The notes under the pieces were generated by a model. That model was not told where the DNA came from. It ran no database searches and worked only from the letters and a program-made list of their open reading frames with translations. 45,152 nucleotides of DNA from DASPWW01 sp035637595 (GTDB lineage: Bacteria > Actinomycetota > Thermoleophilia > Solirubrobacterales > 70-9). The translations under genes and the position numbers were made by a program. Where the stretch lies: assembly GCA_035637595.1 (NCBI GenBank), contig DASPWW010000157.1, positions 1 through 45,152 on the forward strand, in the 5' to 3' direction. Every line of letters starts with the position of its first letter. Position 1 is the stretch's first letter. This document shows, piece by piece, positions 1 to 8,769 of the stretch.

Positions 1-106
1 CGGCGCTGGCGATCCCTGGGCGGCGCGCCCGAGCCCGGGAGGCGGCCGAGTCAGGAGAGGCCCAGGGCCTCGCGGGCGCGCCCACGCGCGCCTGACACCA
101 GCGCCG
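1..106. other. Window edge, no gene supported
   Basis: No gene can be supported here. A plus-strand frame is open from the window edge to a TGA at 93-95 and could be the last ~30 codons of a gene lying outside, but its Ala/Gly/Arg-rich translation has no recognisable feature. The stretch holds GC palindromes (GGCGCGCC at 23-30, GGGCGCGCCC at 74-83) without a U-tract, so they are not called as terminators. Confidence 0.3.
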
Positions 107-2710
107 CTACCGCACGCGCTCGCAGCCGTGCAGCCTGTCGGCCGGGCCGGCGGTCACACGGTCCTTGCCGGGACCGCAGCGCACCGCGTCGCGCCCGCCA
201 CCCCGCACCCTGATTCGGTCGTCTCCCTTGAGCCCCTTGACGCGGTCGTGCCCGTTGCCGCCCAAGAGGCGGTCATCGCCGTCGCCTCCCCCGACCCTGT
301 CCTTGCCGCCCTCGCCGTCGACCTCGTCGTCTCCGGCACCGCCGTCGAGGCAGTCCGCGCCGGGGCCTCCGGCGATCACGTCGTCGCCGCCGTTGCCGAG
401 GATCAGGTCGCTGAGCTCGGTCCCGAACAGCTCCTCGCCGTTGTCGGTGCCGATCTGGTACTGCGCGCACGGACCGGGCGGGGCGCCCTCGTCGTCGAGG
501 ATCACGCCTGTGCCCCTGGACTTGGAGATCGAAACCCCGGCTGGGTTGGAGAGGTCAACCGAGAAGCTCTCGTCCGGCTCTTCGACGGTGTCTCCGAGCA
601 CCGGGACCCTGACTTGCTTGCTCGTCTCGCCAGGCTGGAAGGTGATGATGCCACCGCGTGACTCGTAGTCCTCGCCGGCTGTGGCGGTCCCGTCCGCCGT
701 GTCGTAGTCGACCGAGACGGGACCGGGCGCCGGGTTGGAGATCGAGACCGTGAAGGTCGCGTCCCGCGTCCCGGAGTCGCCCTCGATCACGCCCACGTCG
801 TTGATCGCGGCCGAGGGCGGGGCCGGCCCGCCGGCCGGGGACTCGACGTAGATCGGGCTCGAGACGGCCTCGATCGAGCCGACGCCGGTGGCGGTGCGGT
901 CTACCTGGAGGCGGTACCGGGAGGGACCGACGCTCGGAAACGAGAAGCTGAACTCGTCGCCGCCGGCGGGGATGGGAACCGAGAGGAAGGGCAGGCCGTT
1001 TCGGACCACGAACAGCGTGTAGGCGCCGGGGCGGACGCTCATCGCCTCGTCGAGGTTCTTGACAGTCGCCGTGAAGTCGACCTGGTCCGCCCGGACGGTG
1101 TCGCCCATGATCGCGGGCGGGTCGCCCGACCCCGGGACGGCGGCCTCGAGTCGCAGGTCTGGGCCGTCGTTGCCCCATATCTTCACGTAGGTGTGGCCCG
1201 CCTCCACACCGTGCTGAATCCCCTTTTCGGACAGCTCGTCGGCGCGGACCACCGTGGTGGCTTGACCGATCGGGGACTGGGTGATCATGCTCGCGCCGCT
1301 CCCCGTCGCTCCCGCGTTGTGCGAGTCGCTCGAGCCCACGGCGGCGATGTGGTTCGCGCTCGTCCCACCGGCGTCAAGCGCGTGCTCGTAGAACTCGATC
1401 GCGAGCAGCGTGAACGGGTTGGGACCCGGATTCGGATTCGGGTTGGGCAGCACATTGTCCTGGATGCCCGCCGGGCCGGTCGCGATCTCGATTGCGTCCA
1501 CCTTCGAGTAGTCGGTCTCCTGGTCGGAGTAGTCCCAGGAGCAGCCGCGACAGAAGTTTCCGAACGTCGGGACCTCGGACGGGAAGGTCTGGACGTGGTT
1601 GAGCTGCGTCCAGCCCCCCGCCGCGTGGACCTCGTCGAAGATCTCGCTCGCGGGGCGAGCCGCCCGCATCAGAGAGGTCCCGGTAAACGTCCGGGTGGGA
1701 GGGCTGCCGCTGGGCGGGCCGAGCTGAGCCTCGTAGATCGGGCCGGTTCGATAATCGGCGAAGTCCACGCTGGCGTGGTTGTTGGTGTGGCCGCGGTAGG
1801 TGATCACCTCGGCGCTGCGGATGATCAAATGCCCCGGGTAGTCGGGCTGGAAGGCACCGATCTCGCCCCAGGAGCGGGTCGTCACGTAGTCGGAGAGCGT
1901 GATGAAGTCGAGCCCCGCCCCAGGTTTCGCGTTCGGGTCGTCGCACAGCGACCCCAGCGCCGGATCGGGGCAGAACGCGTAGTTGAAGACCCGGCGCATC
2001 GGGGCATCGTCGGGGTTGGAGTTGCGCGCGTGGACGTGGAAGTCGCCCGCGTACCAGCCGGGGTTGGGGTTGGCCGGCGCGGTGTCATAGGGAACGGGCT
2101 GGTAGGGCTCGTCCGAATAGGAGGGATCGTCGATCAGGTCGACCTCGACACGCCAGTTGACCTTCCCGTCCTGGCTGAGCGCCTCCTGGCCGACCGCCGC
2201 GACCCCTAGCTCGACCGCCCACTGGCCTTCCGGGATCGGGCCGGGGAGGTAGCCCACGGTGGTCTTGTCGGTGCCCACCGGGCTCGGGGCCGGGTCGGTG
2301 GTGCTTATCAGGCCCTCCGGTGAGATCGTCGTGTCGGGGCGGCTCGACCCGCCCCAGCCCCTGAACTCGTCCTCGTCCCAGAGATCGCCCGGGCTCGACC
2401 GGGCGTCATAGATGCCCATGTCGATCGTGTGTGCGTTGAGGCCCTGCGGATCGGGGATAAGCGGCTGGTCGTGGCAGTACTTGACCCTCACCGCGTCGGT
2501 CCCCGCCGGAACGTCGAAGGGGAGCATCACGTAGGAGCCCTGGAGCTCAGGGCCGAAATCGCCCTGGAAGACGTAGTCGCGATTCGGAAGCATGGCGTCG
2601 GCGGCGCACGCCGGCGCGGTGGCCGCGGCGGGCGGCGCGGCCGCGAGTGCCCCGAGCGCAAGCGCCAGATTCACACCGGCCAGCCGCACCCCGCGTCGCC
2701 TTATGCTCAT
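107..2710 (-). CDS. Secreted PHP-like (CehA/McbA-type) protein with Calx-beta and RTX repeats
   Basis: The 867-residue protein starts with a signal peptide (Arg-rich n-region, Leu/Ala core, Ala-rich cleavage zone near residue 31). Residues ~218-480 resemble the PHP/CehA-McbA metallohydrolase fold: DFHVHA near 223, an ITLSDY segment near 269, an LNHVQ segment near 370 and GSSDSHN near 458 supply His/Asp residues in the usual order. A Calx-beta domain spans ~633-740 (acidic DTADGTATAGEDY segment). Residues ~755-835 are glycine/aspartate-rich RTX-type Ca-binding nonapeptides (GGDD, GAGDD, GGDGDD). The short Cys-containing C-terminus is common in secreted Thermoleophilia proteins. A secreted, calcium-stabilised hydrolase is inferred; the substrate is unknown. 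It is followed on the right by the M24 peptidase gene on the same strand. Confidence 0.75.
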   Translation of the reverse strand: MSIRRRGVRLAGVNLALALGALAAAPPAAATAPACAADAMLPNRDYVFQGDFGPELQGSYVMLPFDVPAGTDAVRVKYCHDQPLIPDPQGLNAHTIDMGIYDARSSPGDLWDEDEFRGWGGSSRPDTTISPEGLISTTDPAPSPVGTDKTTVGYLPGPIPEGQWAVELGVAAVGQEALSQDGKVNWRVEVDLIDDPSYSDEPYQPVPYDTAPANPNPGWYAGDFHVHARNSNPDDAPMRRVFNYAFCPDPALGSLCDDPNAKPGAGLDFITLSDYVTTRSWGEIGAFQPDYPGHLIIRSAEVITYRGHTNNHASVDFADYRTGPIYEAQLGPPSGSPPTRTFTGTSLMRAARPASEIFDEVHAAGGWTQLNHVQTFPSEVPTFGNFCRGCSWDYSDQETDYSKVDAIEIATGPAGIQDNVLPNPNPNPGPNPFTLLAIEFYEHALDAGGTSANHIAAVGSSDSHNAGATGSGASMITQSPIGQATTVVRADELSEKGIQHGVEAGHTYVKIWGNDGPDLRLEAAVPGSGDPPAIMGDTVRADQVDFTATVKNLDEAMSVRPGAYTLFVVRNGLPFLSVPIPAGGDEFSFSFPSVGPSRYRLQVDRTATGVGSIEAVSSPIYVESPAGGPAPPSAAINDVGVIEGDSGTRDATFTVSISNPAPGPVSVDYDTADGTATAGEDYESRGGIITFQPGETSKQVRVPVLGDTVEEPDESFSVDLSNPAGVSISKSRGTGVILDDEGAPPGPCAQYQIGTDNGEELFGTELSDLILGNGGDDVIAGGPGADCLDGGAGDDEVDGEGGKDRVGGGDGDDRLLGGNGHDRVKGLKGDDRIRVRGGGRDAVRCGPGKDRVTAGPADRLHGCERVR

Positions 2711-2752
2711 CGCGATGCCAGTGTAGATCCGGCGTGAAGGCTCGGGGTCAGG

Positions 2753-3877
2753 TTAGCCAACGACCTGCAGCTCTTTGGGGAACGAGCTCAGGTTGCGCAC
2801 GCCGTCGGGGTCGACGACGACGAGGTCCTCGATCCGCACCCCGAAGCGACCCGCGACGTAGACGCCGGGCTCGATCGTGACCACGTCGCCGGCGACGAGC
2901 TCGTCCTCGGAGCGCGCCGCAAGCCGCGGCTCCTCGTGGACCTCGATCCCGACCCCGTGCCCGACCCCGTGTCCGAACTCGTCGCCGTGACCGGCGGCGT
3001 CGATCCGCTCACGGGCCGCGGCGTCGACGTCCCGTGCCGCCACGCCGGCCGCGACCTTGGCCAGCGCGGCCGCCTGAGCATCGCGGACCAACCCGTAAGT
3101 GCCCGCGACCTCGTCGGAGACCTCGCCCGTGGCGAGGGTGCGGGTGCAGTCCGAGCAGTAGCCGTCGACGATCGCCCCCATGTCGACGACGACGAGCTCG
3201 CCCGGCTCGATCTCGCGCTCCGACGCTTCGGCGTGCGGCAGCGACCCGTTGGGCCCGGCGGCGACGATCGCCGGAAACGACGGGCCCTCGGCGCCCAGCT
3301 CGCGCATCCTCTGCTCGGCGGCGAGCGCGACCTCGCGCTCGGTGCGACCGGCCAGCCCACGCTCGGCGGTCCACTCGTAGACCTCGTCGGCGAGGCGTGC
3401 GGCCTCGGCGATCGCGTTGACCTCGCGCCCGTCCTTGGAGCGCCGCAGGCGCTCCACCAGACCGGCGGCGGGAACGAGCTCGACGCCGTCGGGGGCGAGC
3501 TCCTCGAGCTTGGAGAGGCTGCGTACGCTCGTGTTGGCGTCGTCGAAGCCGACCCGGCCGCGCAGCCGCTCGGCGACCGTGGGCAGGAGCTGGCGCTCGG
3601 CGCGCACGCGCTCGAAGCCCTCGGGTACCTCGCGCGCGGCGCGCTCCACGTAGCGGAAGTCCGTGACGAAGACGCGCTCGCCGGGGCCGACCAGGCAGAG
3701 CCCGCTCGTCCCGGAAAACCCGGTCAGGTAGCGCAGGTTCGCGGTCCCGGCGCGCTCGGAGTCGCCGGGGCGTACCAGGTCACCGACGAGCAGCTGGTCG
3801 AATCCGCGCTCGGAGATCTCGGCCGCGAGGCGCTCGGCGCGCTCCACGGCGGCGGCGGGCGCGGCGCCCCGACTCAT
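2753..3877 (-). CDS. M24 family metallopeptidase (Xaa-Pro aminopeptidase/dipeptidase)
   Basis: 374 residues with a creatinase-type N-terminal domain (~1-135) and a pita-bread M24 domain. Metal ligands are visible: Asp of VVDMG and Asp of YCSDCTR, His of FGHGVGHGVG, Glu of TIEPGVY and Glu of VRIEDLV. It should cleave X-Pro bonds at peptide N-termini in the cytoplasm. The ATG at 3877 (MSRGAAP) was chosen because the frame upstream of it overlaps aroQ coding sequence. The start lies 8 nt after the aroQ stop codon, so the two genes are probably translated from one mRNA. A pepQ/pepP-type gene directly after aroQ is a common bacterial gene order. Confidence 0.9.
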   Translation of the reverse strand: MSRGAAPAAAVERAERLAAEISERGFDQLLVGDLVRPGDSERAGTANLRYLTGFSGTSGLCLVGPGERVFVTDFRYVERAAREVPEGFERVRAERQLLPTVAERLRGRVGFDDANTSVRSLSKLEELAPDGVELVPAAGLVERLRRSKDGREVNAIAEAARLADEVYEWTAERGLAGRTEREVALAAEQRMRELGAEGPSFPAIVAAGPNGSLPHAEASEREIEPGELVVVDMGAIVDGYCSDCTRTLATGEVSDEVAGTYGLVRDAQAAALAKVAAGVAARDVDAAARERIDAAGHGDEFGHGVGHGVGIEVHEEPRLAARSEDELVAGDVVTIEPGVYVAGRFGVRIEDLVVVDPDGVRNLSSFPKELQVVG

Positions 3878-3884
3878 CGGTCGA

Positions 3885-4334
3885 TCACCGGCCCAACTCC
3901 TTCGCGAGCATCTCGAGCGCGAGCCTGTAGCCCGCGACGCCCTCGCCGGACACAACCCCGACGACGAGCCCCTCGAGGACCGAGCGGCGCCGCCACTTCT
4001 CGCGCGCCTGGACGTCGGACAGATGGACCTCGACCGCCGGCACCCCGGCCACCTCGAGCGCGTCGTGGATCGCCCAGCTGTAATGGGTCCACGAGCCCGG
4101 GTTCAGCACCGCGGCGTCGGCCGCGTCGGGGAGGCGGTGCAGCCGCTCGACGTACTCTCCCTCGTGGTTGGTCTGAAAGAACGCCGCCTCGAGGTCGAGC
4201 TCGCGGGCGAAACGTTTGATCTGAAGCTCCAGCTCGTTGAGCGTGAGGGTGCCGTAGTGCTCGGGGTCGCGGCGACCGAGCGTGTCGAGGTTGACGCCGT
4301 GCAGGACCTCGACCCGGTTGCGCGCGCCGGCCAT
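3885..4334 (-). CDS. aroQ: Type II 3-dehydroquinate dehydratase
   Basis: 149 residues, the usual length for the dodecameric type II dehydroquinase, which converts 3-dehydroquinate to 3-dehydroshikimate. Visible motifs: GRRDPEHYGTLTL with the catalytic Tyr, TNHEGE, NPGSWTHYSWAIHDAL, and VEVHLS with the catalytic His. The N-terminal substrate-loop motif reads HGVNLD rather than the familiar NGPNLN, which is unusual. The ATG at 4334 (MAGARNR) gives the correct N-terminus; the longer open frame upstream overlaps the aroKB gene. Spacing to the aroKB stop is only 4 nt, so the genes are likely cotranslated. Confidence 0.93.
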   Translation of the reverse strand: MAGARNRVEVLHGVNLDTLGRRDPEHYGTLTLNELELQIKRFARELDLEAAFFQTNHEGEYVERLHRLPDAADAAVLNPGSWTHYSWAIHDALEVAGVPAVEVHLSDVQAREKWRRRSVLEGLVVGVVSGEGVAGYRLALEMLAKELGR

Positions 4335-4338
4335 GTCG

Positions 4339-5886
4339 CTAGGACCCTTCGCCGCGGAGCTCTTCCACCGCCGTGCGGACACTATCCGGGTCGACCGCCT
4401 GGTCCTCGCGGGGCTCGCCGGGGCGCGCCAGCAGCACGAACCCGAGCCCGAGCGAGGTTCGCTTCTTGTCGCGCTCCACGGCCGCCAGGACGGCGTCGGT
4501 GGCGACGCCGCGCAGCTCGGTGGGCAGACCGTTGCGGGCGAGCAGGGCACGCACCTCGTCGCGCAGCTCGCCGGCGTCCGAAAGCCTCAACGCGGCAAGC
4601 AGGCCGAGCCCGACGGCCTCGCCGTGCCGGTAATGCGCATAACCGGTCGCCGTCTCGATCGCGTGCCCGATCGTGTGGCCGAGGTTGAGCACCGCTCGCC
4701 GGCCAGCGTCGCGCTCGTCGGCGGCCACGATCTCGAGCTTGGTGCGCGCGCAGGCAAAGATGACGTCGCGGAGCTCTGCCGGGTCCAGCGAGTCGAGCCG
4801 GCGCACCCGCTCCCACAGCCCCCCGCCCGCGATCAGGGCCGTCTTGAGCACTTCGGCGAAGCCGGCCGCGAGCTCGGCCTCCGGAAGCGTCGCGAGCGTG
4901 CGCGGGTCGGCGAGCACCGCGGACGGCATGTGGTAGGCGCCGATGTAGTTCTTGGCCTCCGGGATATCGACCCCGGTCTTTCCCCCGTAGGCGGAGTCGA
5001 CCTGGCCGATGAGGGTCGTCGGCGCCTGGACGATCGTCACGCCGCGCTGGTAGACGGCCGCGCACAAGCCCGCGAGGTCGCCGATCACCCCGCCGCCGAA
5101 TGCGAGCAGGGCGTCGTCGCGGCGGGCGCCGCGGTGCGCCAGCTCGCGGAGCACGCGCTCGGCCTCGCCGAGCGTCTTGTGCGCTTCCCCGGGCTCCACC
5201 TCGATGATCGCCTCAACGGCGGGAAGCAGGTCACCGTGATGGCGCAGGGCCTCGCGGTCGGCGACGCAGAACCAGCGCTCTCCACCACGCGTCGCCATCG
5301 CATCGGACTCGAGCAGCTCGAGGGCCCCCTCCCCCACCACCGCCGGGTACTGGCCCGACGCCGAGCTTGCCCAGACGAGCCTCAGTTCGGGGCGCTCGCG
5401 CAGCGCGTCGAGCCACGACGCCGCGGCCGCCCCGACCGCGCGCCCGCCCTCGGGCAGCACGGCGCGGGCGACTTGCTCGTAGAGCCGCAGCCTCTCGGTG
5501 TATAGGCGGGCGAACTCGCCGCGGTCGGCGGCCAGCGGCCGGCCCGTGGCCCGGGCGCGCTCCCATGCGACGTCGAGATCGACCTCGCACCACGCCGCGA
5601 CGTGCACGCCGAGCGCCTCGCGCACCCTGGCGCTGGTCACCGCGCCGCCGCCGATCGACACCACTCCGCCGCCGGCGAGCAGCTCGAGGCAGATGCGCTC
5701 CTCCAGATCGCGGAACGCCGCTTCGCCCTCGCGCGCGAAGAACGAGCCGATCGACTCGCCGAGCTCGCGCTCGATCAGCTCGTCGGCGTCACGCGCCGCG
5801 GTGCCGAGCCCCCGCGCGGCGGCGCGGGCCGCCTCGCTCTTGCCGGCCCCCATGAAGCCGACGAAGGCAATCGCTACCTCCGCCAC
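4339..5886 (-). CDS. aroKB: Bifunctional shikimate kinase / 3-dehydroquinate synthase (AroK-AroB fusion)
   Basis: One continuous 515-residue frame encodes two pathway enzymes. Residues 1-~160 are shikimate kinase: Walker A GFMGAGKS at 10-17, RDADELIE with the shikimate-binding Asp, AFRDLEE with the binding Arg, SIGGGAV, and a lid segment around GRPLAADR. Residues ~165-515 are dehydroquinate synthase: FGGGVIGDLAG, PTTLIGQVDSAYGGKTG, a Lys/Glu segment EVLKTAL and the metal motif NLGHTIGHAIE. AroB makes dehydroquinate from DAHP and AroK phosphorylates shikimate, so the two activities are not consecutive steps. The start is GTG at 5886, needed to include strand beta-1; it overlaps the end of aroC by 13 nt. 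No stop or frameshift separates the halves. Confidence 0.93.
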   Translation of the reverse strand: MAEVAIAFVGFMGAGKSEAARAAARGLGTAARDADELIERELGESIGSFFAREGEAAFRDLEERICLELLAGGGVVSIGGGAVTSARVREALGVHVAAWCEVDLDVAWERARATGRPLAADRGEFARLYTERLRLYEQVARAVLPEGGRAVGAAAASWLDALRERPELRLVWASSASGQYPAVVGEGALELLESDAMATRGGERWFCVADREALRHHGDLLPAVEAIIEVEPGEAHKTLGEAERVLRELAHRGARRDDALLAFGGGVIGDLAGLCAAVYQRGVTIVQAPTTLIGQVDSAYGGKTGVDIPEAKNYIGAYHMPSAVLADPRTLATLPEAELAAGFAEVLKTALIAGGGLWERVRRLDSLDPAELRDVIFACARTKLEIVAADERDAGRRAVLNLGHTIGHAIETATGYAHYRHGEAVGLGLLAALRLSDAGELRDEVRALLARNGLPTELRGVATDAVLAAVERDKKRTSLGLGFVLLARPGEPREDQAVDPDSVRTAVEELRGEGS

Positions 5887-7043
5887 CCGATCCGCTCCCT
5901 GTACGCGGCGAGCGCCCCGAGCACGTCGTCGATGTGATCGCCACCGAACTTCTCGCGGTAGCAGCGCGCGAGGACCAGGGCAACCATCGCCTCGGCGACG
6001 ACCGCCGCTGCCGGCACGGTCGTCGAGTCCGTGCGCTCCTTGAGCGCGTCCCCGGGCTCCAGGGTCTCGACGTCGACGGAGCGCAGCGGCTGGGTCAGCG
6101 TCGAGAGCGGCTTCATCGCGGCCTGGACCAGCAGGGGCTCGCCGTTCGACATCCCGCCCTCGACACCGCCGGCCCGGTTCGTCTCGCGGTGCCAGCCCCG
6201 CCTCTCGTCCCAGAAGATCTCGTCGTGGGCCTCCGAGCCGGGCCTCGCCGCGACCTCCCACGCCTCACCGACGGCGACGCCCTTGATCGCCTGGATCGAG
6301 ACGATCGCCTGGGCGATGCGGCCGTCAAGACGCTGCTCCCACGAGACATGCGAGCCGAGCCCGGGGACGACCCCGAAGGCGAGCACCTCGAAGCTGCCCC
6401 CGAGGGTCTCGTTCTCCTTCCGCAACCGGTCGATCTCCTCGACCATGCGCTGCCCCGCCGCCGCGTCGAGGCAGCGAACCGGGGAGTCGTCGACCGCCTC
6501 GAAGTCCTCGGGGCCGAGGTCGTGCCCGACCGAGGCGGTGACACCGGCGATCTGGAGCACGTGGCTGTGGACGCTGACCCCGACCGCGGTCAGGAACGCC
6601 CTCGCCAGCGCACCGGCGGCGACCCGCGCCGCGGTCTCGCGCGCGCTGGCGCGCTCCAGCACGTTGCGCACGTCCGTGTGTCCGTACTTCTGCAGCCCGG
6701 CGAGATCGGCGTGGCCGGGGCGCGGCAGGTGGACCTCATCGATCTCGGCATCGACGGGCCACGGGTTCATGCGCTCCTCCCAGTTGGCGTAGTCGCGGTT
6801 TGCCACCAGGACCGCGACCGGGCTGCCCAGCGTGCGCCCGTGGCGCACCCCGGAGCGGATCTCCACCGCGTCGCGCTCGATCTTCATCCTCCCGCCGCGG
6901 CCGTGGCCGAGCTGGCGGCGGGCCATGTCGCGGTCCAGCGCCTCGCGCTCGAGCTCCAGGCCCGCGGGCAGGCCTTCGACGATCGCGACGAGCCCTGGCC
7001 CGTGCGATTCACCTGCTGTCGTGAAGCGCAGCGACATGGCCAT
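5874..7043 (-). CDS. aroC: Chorismate synthase
   Basis: 389 residues, the full family length. It converts EPSP to chorismate using reduced FMN. Recognisable signatures are FTTAGESHG at the N-terminus, ARRQLGHGRGGRM, the NRDYANWEERM segment, the ARETAARVAAGA stretch and the GGMSNGEP flavin-site motif near residue 300. Two ATGs (7043 and 7037) fit; no Shine-Dalgarno sequence decides between them. The 3' end overlaps aroKB. It lies directly downstream of the pilM-N-O block, so the aro genes may also be transcribed from the pilus promoter at 10744-10772. Confidence 0.95.
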   Translation of the reverse strand: MAMSLRFTTAGESHGPGLVAIVEGLPAGLELEREALDRDMARRQLGHGRGGRMKIERDAVEIRSGVRHGRTLGSPVAVLVANRDYANWEERMNPWPVDAEIDEVHLPRPGHADLAGLQKYGHTDVRNVLERASARETAARVAAGALARAFLTAVGVSVHSHVLQIAGVTASVGHDLGPEDFEAVDDSPVRCLDAAAGQRMVEEIDRLRKENETLGGSFEVLAFGVVPGLGSHVSWEQRLDGRIAQAIVSIQAIKGVAVGEAWEVAARPGSEAHDEIFWDERRGWHRETNRAGGVEGGMSNGEPLLVQAAMKPLSTLTQPLRSVDVETLEPGDALKERTDSTTVPAAAVVAEAMVALVLARCYREKFGGDHIDDVLGALAAYRERIGWRR

Positions 7044-7113
7044 CTAGGCTAGTGCCCCGTCCCCCGACGGCCGTCTCCGCCCCACCGGTCACGGGGAGCG
7101 TTGTTGCGGGTGC

Positions 7114-7953
7114 CTACCCGCCGAGGTCGACGGAAGTGTTGAGCTTGACGACCTTGATGTCCTTGAGCTCGAGGACGTAGGTAACCGGGCCCTCGGTCAG
7201 CGGGGGCTGGTAGGAGAAGTATTGGGTCTGGCCCTCCTTGAGGACCAGGAACTCGCACGCCGCACCCGCCGGCTGGCACTGCCCGTCGCCGGAGCTCGAG
7301 ATCACGTCTCCGGACAGGAAGAAGGACGCCTTCTTGGCATCGAACGAAGCGCCGAGGAAGACGCCGATCGGGCTGAGGAGGTCGAGGACCTTGACGTTCT
7401 TCTGCTCCTGGATGTCGCCGTCGACCCCGTAGCGGATGTCGAGCCTCCAGGTGTAGAACTTGGGCTCCGGCTCGCTGGTGTCCGCCGTCCCGTCGACGCC
7501 GGCCGTCCCCGAGTCGCTCGTGCCGACCGCTCCTGTTCCGGTGCCGGTGTCGGTGATGCCCGTGCTCGTGCCGGTATCGGTCACGCTGGCACCTGAGGTT
7601 CCGCCGGTCGCGGTCGCCGTGCCCGTGTCCCCGGTCGTGCCCTCGACGGTCGCCTCGTCGAGGTCGCTGAACTGGAACTGCTGCTTGAAGGGGTTCTTGG
7701 CCTTGAGCTGCTCGAGGCGCTCACGGTAGTTGCGCAGCCCGGGGTTGTCCGCCAGCACCGCGGCCTGGGCCTCGGGCGCATTGGCCGGCACGATCTCGGC
7801 GGCGGGGCTCTCGCTCGACGAGCTGGGCTCCGAGGACGCGCCGAGGGCGATCGGGACGGCGATGATCGCGACGATCAGCAGCCCGACGACCGGAAGCAGC
7901 TTGCGATCGCGCAGATCGCGATAGAGGTCGTCTATGACCTGGGGGCGCTTCAC
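7114..7953 (-). CDS. Type IV pilus-associated membrane protein in the PilP position
   Basis: 279 residues. A short Arg/Lys-rich cytoplasmic N-terminus (~1-19) precedes a single membrane segment (~20-40, LLPVVGLLIVAIIAVPIAL). A coiled-coil-prone stretch and a Thr/Gly/Ser/Asp-rich low-complexity linker (~100-165) lead to a compact ~110-residue C-terminal domain with one Cys pair. No family was recognised with certainty. Its place after pilM-pilN-pilO and the 4-nt ATGA overlap with pilO argue that it acts as the alignment-complex partner that PilP supplies in proteobacteria. It lacks a lipobox and begins with a TM anchor instead. Confidence 0.7.
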   Translation of the reverse strand: MKRPQVIDDLYRDLRDRKLLPVVGLLIVAIIAVPIALGASSEPSSSSESPAAEIVPANAPEAQAAVLADNPGLRNYRERLEQLKAKNPFKQQFQFSDLDEATVEGTTGDTGTATATGGTSGASVTDTGTSTGITDTGTGTGAVGTSDSGTAGVDGTADTSEPEPKFYTWRLDIRYGVDGDIQEQKNVKVLDLLSPIGVFLGASFDAKKASFFLSGDVISSSGDGQCQPAGAACEFLVLKEGQTQYFSYQPPLTEGPVTYVLELKDIKVVKLNTSVDLGG

Positions 7954-8768
7954 GGCGTCGGCTCCGTGCTCGAGGTGGGAGTGATGGTCCCGCCGTCCGG
8001 TGCGGTTGTGGAGACGGGCGCCGGGCCCGAGGGCGTGGCGCCCGCGGTCAGGCCCTCGGTGGACGGCGTGACGTACGTCGTCACCGCGAACGTCGCGATC
8101 AGGGACGGGAACCCGAGCTCGGTGTCGCGGGTGAACGAGAAGCCGTCGATCGTGATCAGGCGGCCGTCGACCGTGACCTCTCCGCCCTTCGTGCTCACGC
8201 TGCTGTCGAGGCCGTGTACGAAGTCCGCGACGTGGAAGAAGTCGCCCTGGAACTGGAGCTCATACGGCATCACAGGAAGTCCCGCGGGCCCGACGGACGC
8301 GCCGATCGGAAGCCCGGCGGCCGACTCCTCGGTCGCCGGCGCGGCCACGGTCGCCTCGCTCGCCTCGGCCGGCGGGGCCTCGGCGGTGGGCGCCGCCTCG
8401 CTGGGGGCGGGGGGCGCGGCGGTCTCCCCGCTGGTCGCGGTCGTGGTCAGCTCGAGCGACCGGAAGTCGACGCCGGCCCGTGCGGAGACGCCGCTGAGTT
8501 GGGCGAACAGACTTGGGGTGTCGTCGTCCTGCGGGACGGCCTTGCCGAGCGTGACCACCTTGCGGTAGTCGGTGGAGTAGTCGTGCCTCGCCTGCTCGGC
8601 GAAGTCAGCCTGCTGCTGCGCTGCCGAGACCTCGCTCTGAAGCTGGGTGACGTCCTCCTGGAGGCTCGAAGCCTCCTCGCGCTTGGGGCTCAGGACGAGC
8701 AGCCAGAACGCCGCCACCAGCGCAACGGCGGGCAGCGCCATCAGGACGATGCGGTCGGATCCCTTCAT
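7950..8768 (-). CDS. pilO: Type IV pilus alignment protein PilO
   Basis: 272 residues: a short cytoplasmic tip, one TM helix (~7-26), a coiled coil (~30-75, Gln/Ala/Glu-rich) and a periplasm-facing ferredoxin-like core that includes MPYELQFQGDFFHVADFVHGL, typical of PilO. An Ala/Pro/Glu/Thr-rich insertion (~115-160) is specific to this protein or lineage. PilO pairs with PilN to couple the cytoplasmic PilM ring to the envelope. The gene starts directly at the end of pilN and its stop overlaps the next start, so it belongs to one translationally coupled operon. The C-terminal ~30 residues are Thr/Pro/Ser-rich and probably disordered. Confidence 0.85.
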   Translation of the reverse strand: MKGSDRIVLMALPAVALVAAFWLLVLSPKREEASSLQEDVTQLQSEVSAAQQQADFAEQARHDYSTDYRKVVTLGKAVPQDDDTPSLFAQLSGVSARAGVDFRSLELTTTATSGETAAPPAPSEAAPTAEAPPAEASEATVAAPATEESAAGLPIGASVGPAGLPVMPYELQFQGDFFHVADFVHGLDSSVSTKGGEVTVDGRLITIDGFSFTRDTELGFPSLIATFAVTTYVTPSTEGLTAGATPSGPAPVSTTAPDGGTITPTSSTEPTP

Positions 8769-8769
8769 C

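Noticed and set aside
120..460. Repetitive GC-rich stretch that might suggest a CRISPR or tandem DNA repeat
   Set aside because: The periodicity follows the RTX nonapeptide codons of the secreted protein; there are no regular spacers.
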